From the NCBI GenBank assembly GCA_018702715.1, contig JABIYQ010000522.1:1-8672 (forward strand): a stretch of DNA of 8,672 bases. Direction: 5' to 3'. The notes beneath the pieces are model-generated. The model had not been told where the DNA came from. It worked only from the letters and a program-made list of their open reading frames with translations, and did no database searches. Source of the stretch: Desulfobacula sp. Lineage in GTDB: Bacteria > Desulfobacterota > Desulfobacteria > Desulfobacterales > Desulfobacteraceae. The translations under genes were made by a program, and so were the position numbers. This document shows, piece after piece, positions 5,922 through 8,672 of this stretch. The stretch's first letter is position 1, and every line of letters begins with the position of its first letter.

Positions 5922-7259
5922 ATGAAGGAAATATTGAGTCATCTAAAAGATAAAAAAAGTCTTTGGTTTATTATTGATACCCTTAAGAAAAATGGATTCC
6001 AGGCCTATATTGCAGGGGGTGCAGTAAGGGATATCCTTTTGCATAAAAAACCAGAGGATATTGATATCCTGACCCATGCATCAATTTTAGAGTTAAGATC
6101 CATTTTTCAGGGGCAAAAATTTAAAACCATGGGGAAAGCGTTTCCCATTTGCATGGTAAACGGCATTGAAATCTCTTCTGGTCGGGCAAAATTTGATCTG
6201 AAAAATTTTCCTGAATCAGATCTGGCCCAAAGAGATTTTACAATCAATTCAATGGCCTTTGACCCAATATCAAAAAAAATTATTGATCCCTTTAATGGGA
6301 AAAAAGATCTTGAAGATGCCGTAATAAGATTTACAAAAGATCCTGAAAAAAGAATTGTTGAAGATCCTGCCAGAATGATAAGGGCCTGCAGGTTTGCAGC
6401 CTTGATAAACGGATCTTTTTCTCTTTCTTCCCTTGAGCTTATTCTTGCCTGCAAGGATAAGCTTGAACCATTGGTTGCAAAAGAAAGAATCCTTGGTGAA
6501 ATTATAAAGGCAATGAGATTAAAAAGGCCTTCCCTGTTTTTTAAGGCATTAAAAAAGACAGGGCTGTTGTCTAAAATTTTTCCAAGCCTTGATCGATGCC
6601 ATGACCTGGAAGGCGGTCCTCATCATGGTGAGACTGTTTTTGAGCATTGCATGATAGTAGGAGATGCCCTGCCAAAAAACCTTCCTGTTTTAAGGCTTGC
6701 AGGATTTTTACATGATGTGGGCAAATTTGATGCTGCAAAAAAAACTGCCGGCAAATTGACATTTTCAGGTCATGAAAATGAGACTAAGGCTTTGACCCAT
6801 GATCTTGCAAGATTAAGGTTTTCAGTTAAAGATATCACCTATATCTTGTCTTTGATTAAACTCCATATGAGACCTTTGACCGAAAAGACCACTCCGAAAG
6901 CTGTTAGAAAACTTCTCTGGGCCCTGAATGAATCAGGAAAATCAGGACTTGATTACCGGGATTTCATGCGCATGAGGATCGCAGACAAAAAAGGTAATTT
7001 GTCTAAAAGTCCCTATACGATTTCCCAAATTCGGTTCAGGTTGGAAAAACTGTTTGCCCAGATGACCGAGCAAACCGCTTTTCAGATGAAACATCTTAAG
7101 ATCACGGGTGCTGATATTATTCAAATCCTGGGGATTGCACCCGGGCCTGATGTAGGTAAAATAAAGCAAAAGCTGTTTGAAATGGTATTAGATGATCCAG
7201 CAAAGAATAATTATAATGATTTAAAAGAGCGATGCCTATCCTTGCAAATAAAAAAATAA
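5922..7259 (+). CDS. CCA tRNA nucleotidyltransferase / poly(A) polymerase family protein with HD domain
   Basis: A 445-aa class II nucleotidyltransferase. The head domain has the GGAVRD signature (32-37) and the catalytic carboxylates Asp46 and Asp48 in EDIDIL. QRDFTINSMAFDP and EDPARMIRACRFAAL follow, the latter in the neck region that selects nucleotides. An HD phosphohydrolase domain comes next: His242 in FEHC and His264-Asp265 in FLHDVGK. Such enzymes add or repair the 3' CCA of tRNA, or in some lineages add only CC or A, or poly(A) tails; motif reading alone does not separate these. The C-terminal 120 residues are helical and lysine-rich, as in the RNA-binding body and tail. It follows the UbiA-like gene after 67 nt with no clear terminator and only a weak ribosome-binding site. 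Its last 28 nt overlap the MFS gene. The family is firm; the exact specificity is open. Confidence 0.87.
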   Translation: MKEILSHLKDKKSLWFIIDTLKKNGFQAYIAGGAVRDILLHKKPEDIDILTHASILELRSIFQGQKFKTMGKAFPICMVNGIEISSGRAKFDLKNFPESDLAQRDFTINSMAFDPISKKIIDPFNGKKDLEDAVIRFTKDPEKRIVEDPARMIRACRFAALINGSFSLSSLELILACKDKLEPLVAKERILGEIIKAMRLKRPSLFFKALKKTGLLSKIFPSLDRCHDLEGGPHHGETVFEHCMIVGDALPKNLPVLRLAGFLHDVGKFDAAKKTAGKLTFSGHENETKALTHDLARLRFSVKDITYILSLIKLHMRPLTEKTTPKAVRKLLWALNESGKSGLDYRDFMRMRIADKKGNLSKSPYTISQIRFRLEKLFAQMTEQTAFQMKHLKITGADIIQILGIAPGPDVGKIKQKLFEMVLDDPAKNNYNDLKERCLSLQIKK

Positions 7260-8449
7260 TTCTCATACTCGGATGCATGACCATTTTTTTCCCTGGTGCT
7301 TTTGTTTTTGGCTTCCCAGGTGTTATGGCTTCAGAATGGCAGACACTTTTTGCTGTGAATAAGGCGCAAATAGGACGATTAATGTTTTTTATTCTGGCAG
7401 GAACAGGATTCTCAATGATTCTGGCCGGTAAACTGCAGGAAAAAATCGCCGGCAACTTAATTATTTTTACCGGCAGTTTTTTTAGTGGCGTTGCAATGTT
7501 TTTTGTGGCCGGGGCCACAACCATTGAACACATTTATATCTGGGCATTTACTGAGGGATTTTTCAGCGGGTTTGTCTATATCCCCTGTCTCATCATTTTT
7601 CAGAAGATGTTTCCGGATAACAAAGGGCTTGTGGCGGGTATCTTTAATTTGACCTTTGGAGGTGCGGCAGCTGTTATGTCGCCCATATTTACTTATTTTC
7701 TTGTTTCAAAAGGGGTTGTGTTTACATCCAATTTTTGCGGAGTCATTTCCATTTTTTTTGGCACTTCTCTGGCCTTGTTTGTAAGGATACCTCCCGGTAA
7801 AAAAGGTAAAGAAGGGAAAGAAGACAAAAAAGATCAAGTCAATCAGCAATCGGCAAGTCTGTCTGTTAAAAAAATATTAGGAATGTCCTCTTTTAGGTTC
7901 CTATGGTGTGTGTGGGCTCTGTCAGGTGCAGCAGGTATCTCCATGATCGTTCTGTCTTCATCTTTTGGGGAACATCTGGGATATGGGATCACACAATATG
8001 TCTATATTTTAATTTTCTTTAACGTGTTCAACGGAATTGGCCGCCTTGTCTGCGGAAGGCTGTCAGACCATTATTCCAAGCAAAATATATTAATGACCAT
8101 TTTTCTCATGGCATCCATGGCCTATTTTCTAATGCCCTGGTTTAACCATATTTTTGTTATCAGTTTTTTAACCTGTTTTGTAGGGGTTGCCTTTGGAGGG
8201 CTTTTTACTGTTTCAGCCCCATTGGTGACCGAGGTTTTTGGACTTGAAAATTTTGGAATCGTTTTTGGGATGGTATTTACTGCATATGGATTTGTTGCAG
8301 GCTTTATGGGTCCATGGTTGTCAGGGATAATCCTTGATATCACGGATTCAAATTTTAAAATAGTATTCAGCTTATTTGCTGTATTCTATCTTATTTCATC
8401 CCTGTTGATTCTTAAAGTTAAAAGGGAAAAAAATAGTGTGGATAGATGA
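7232..8449 (+). CDS. MFS transporter, OFA (oxalate/formate antiporter)-like
   Basis: A 405-aa inner-membrane transporter with about twelve hydrophobic helices in two halves joined by a basic cytoplasmic loop. The loop between helices 2 and 3 carries AGKLQEKIAG, and that between helices 8 and 9 carries GRLVCGRLSDHYSK; both are versions of the MFS signature G-x3-D-R-x-G. The middle loop (about residues 185-215) is very rich in Lys and Glu (GKKGKEGKEDKKD). The overall pattern, with NLTFGGAAAVMSP in helix 5 and GIGRLVCGRLSD, resembles the OFA family of monocarboxylate/dicarboxylate carriers, so an organic acid is a plausible substrate. This is a resemblance, not proof. The ATG at 7232 lies inside the upstream gene in another frame, giving a 28-nt overlap that suggests translational coupling. 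ATG 7277 is an alternative but would cut the first helix. Three stop codons follow in quick succession. Confidence 0.82.
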   Translation: MPILANKKIILILGCMTIFFPGAFVFGFPGVMASEWQTLFAVNKAQIGRLMFFILAGTGFSMILAGKLQEKIAGNLIIFTGSFFSGVAMFFVAGATTIEHIYIWAFTEGFFSGFVYIPCLIIFQKMFPDNKGLVAGIFNLTFGGAAAVMSPIFTYFLVSKGVVFTSNFCGVISIFFGTSLALFVRIPPGKKGKEGKEDKKDQVNQQSASLSVKKILGMSSFRFLWCVWALSGAAGISMIVLSSSFGEHLGYGITQYVYILIFFNVFNGIGRLVCGRLSDHYSKQNILMTIFLMASMAYFLMPWFNHIFVISFLTCFVGVAFGGLFTVSAPLVTEVFGLENFGIVFGMVFTAYGFVAGFMGPWLSGIILDITDSNFKIVFSLFAVFYLISSLLILKVKREKNSVDR

Positions 8450-8503
8450 TAATGAAGGTGAACCAGTTTTCCTAAATCCATCATCAAATTTTCACTTACA
8501 GGC

Positions 8504-8557
8504 TGGCCATGGGGTTTTGCACTATCCCTGGCCATCAGCAAGGTGGTACCTTGATGG
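8504..8557. other. Two adjacent hairpins downstream of the MFS gene
   Basis: First hairpin: TGGCCA plus GGG (8504-8513, one bulged T at 8510) pairs with CCC plus TGGCCA (8526-8534), giving nine pairs around a 12-nt loop. Second hairpin: CAAGGT (8539-8544) pairs with ACCTTG (8548-8553) around GGT; CCATC (8532-8536) can extend it against GATGG (8553-8557) with a bulge. The two compete at 8532-8534. They begin 55 nt after the MFS stop. Neither is followed by a long T tract, so an intrinsic terminator is not clear; an mRNA 3' stabiliser or a structured RNA is possible. No gene is supported in 8450-8672. Confidence 0.5.
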
Positions 8558-8625
8558 TGGATCAGGGTTTTGATAAATCGCTTGCAACCCTTTGTCAATC
8601 AAAGATATAAGGATTAGAAAGGTTT

Positions 8626-8672
8626 GGGGTCAGGCTTGCATAGTTGCGTTATTGAATTCATTAACGCAACTA
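8626..8672. mobile_element. Probable left part of a REP/RAYT-type palindromic element
   Basis: Just before the palindrome stands GGGGTCAGGCTTGCA (8626-8640). From memory, GGGGTCAGG...CCTGACCCC arms enclose long imperfect palindromes beside REP-associated tyrosine transposase (Y1_Tnp) genes in many environmental Proteobacteria. If so, the matching arm TGCAAGCCTGACCCC should begin immediately after the window. No transposase gene is visible here, so it could be the edge of such a locus or a non-autonomous copy. Confidence 0.45.
8641..8672. repeat. Near-perfect 32-bp palindrome at the right edge
   Basis: TAGTTGCGTTA (8641-8651) is the exact reverse complement of the last 11 bases (8662-8672), and the centre TGAATTCA (8653-8660) is itself palindromic. 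Fifteen of 16 base pairs match; the one mismatch is T8652 against T8661. The window ends exactly at the end of the palindrome, so it may continue. Confidence 0.9.

Noticed and set aside
7117..7533. Minus-strand open frame of 138 codons across the nucleotidyltransferase/MFS junction
   Set aside because: It is fully antisense to two convincing genes, with low-complexity Lys/Ile/Pro content typical of a shadow frame.
8386..8598. Calling the minus-strand 70-codon frame a gene
   Set aside because: TTG start directly after a stop, no visible Shine-Dalgarno, no recognisable motif, and overlap with the MFS gene end and with strong hairpins.

Overview
The window is a stretch of bacterial chromosome of roughly 40% GC (estimated by eye). 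All seven confident genes are on the + strand. Together they suggest an anaerobic Desulfobacterota species, most likely a sulfate reducer of the Desulfobacteraceae/Desulfobacula type. The pointers are an AAA_32-type Lon-like protease, a response regulator with a four-cysteine tail, a CooC-type nickel-insertion ATPase, an AmmeMemoRadiSam-type radical SAM enzyme, and a UbiA/MqnP-type prenyltransferase. The taxon is inferred from gene families and composition, not from a marker gene.

Layout. (1) Positions 2-1612 hold the C-terminal two thirds of a Lon-family ATP-dependent protease that enters from the left edge. (2) Positions 1710-2264 encode a stand-alone response regulator: a receiver domain followed by a short Cys4 module in place of a DNA-binding domain. 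(3) Positions 2265-2397 are a spacer with a hairpin/terminator region built on a repeated ATTGCTTTTTTAAAG unit, and possibly a promoter. (4) Positions 2410-8449 are a six-gene, same-strand block: cooC-like ATPase, SAM methyltransferase, AmrS-like radical SAM enzyme, UbiA-like prenyltransferase, CCA/poly(A)-type nucleotidyltransferase with an HD domain, and an MFS (OFA-like) transporter. The first four are separated by only 2-3 nt. The nucleotidyltransferase follows after 67 nt, and the MFS gene overlaps its end by 28 nt. (5) Positions 8450-8672 have no gene I can support. They hold two adjacent hairpins and, at the right edge, a near-perfect 32-bp palindrome preceded by GGGGTCAGGCTTGCA. This looks like one half of a larger palindromic element of the kind found beside REP-associated tyrosine transposases.

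How the genes may work together. CooC-type ATPases deliver nickel to carbon monoxide dehydrogenase, so the host probably has a CODH or CODH/ACS (Wood-Ljungdahl) enzyme elsewhere; none is in the window. The tight cooC/methyltransferase/radical SAM/prenyltransferase unit mixes metallocofactor maturation with quinone-type chemistry. It is the most interesting coding block here, because the methyltransferase and radical SAM enzyme have no assigned substrate. The remaining genes look like ordinary housekeeping or transport functions. I found no CRISPR array, tRNA, rRNA or phage gene.
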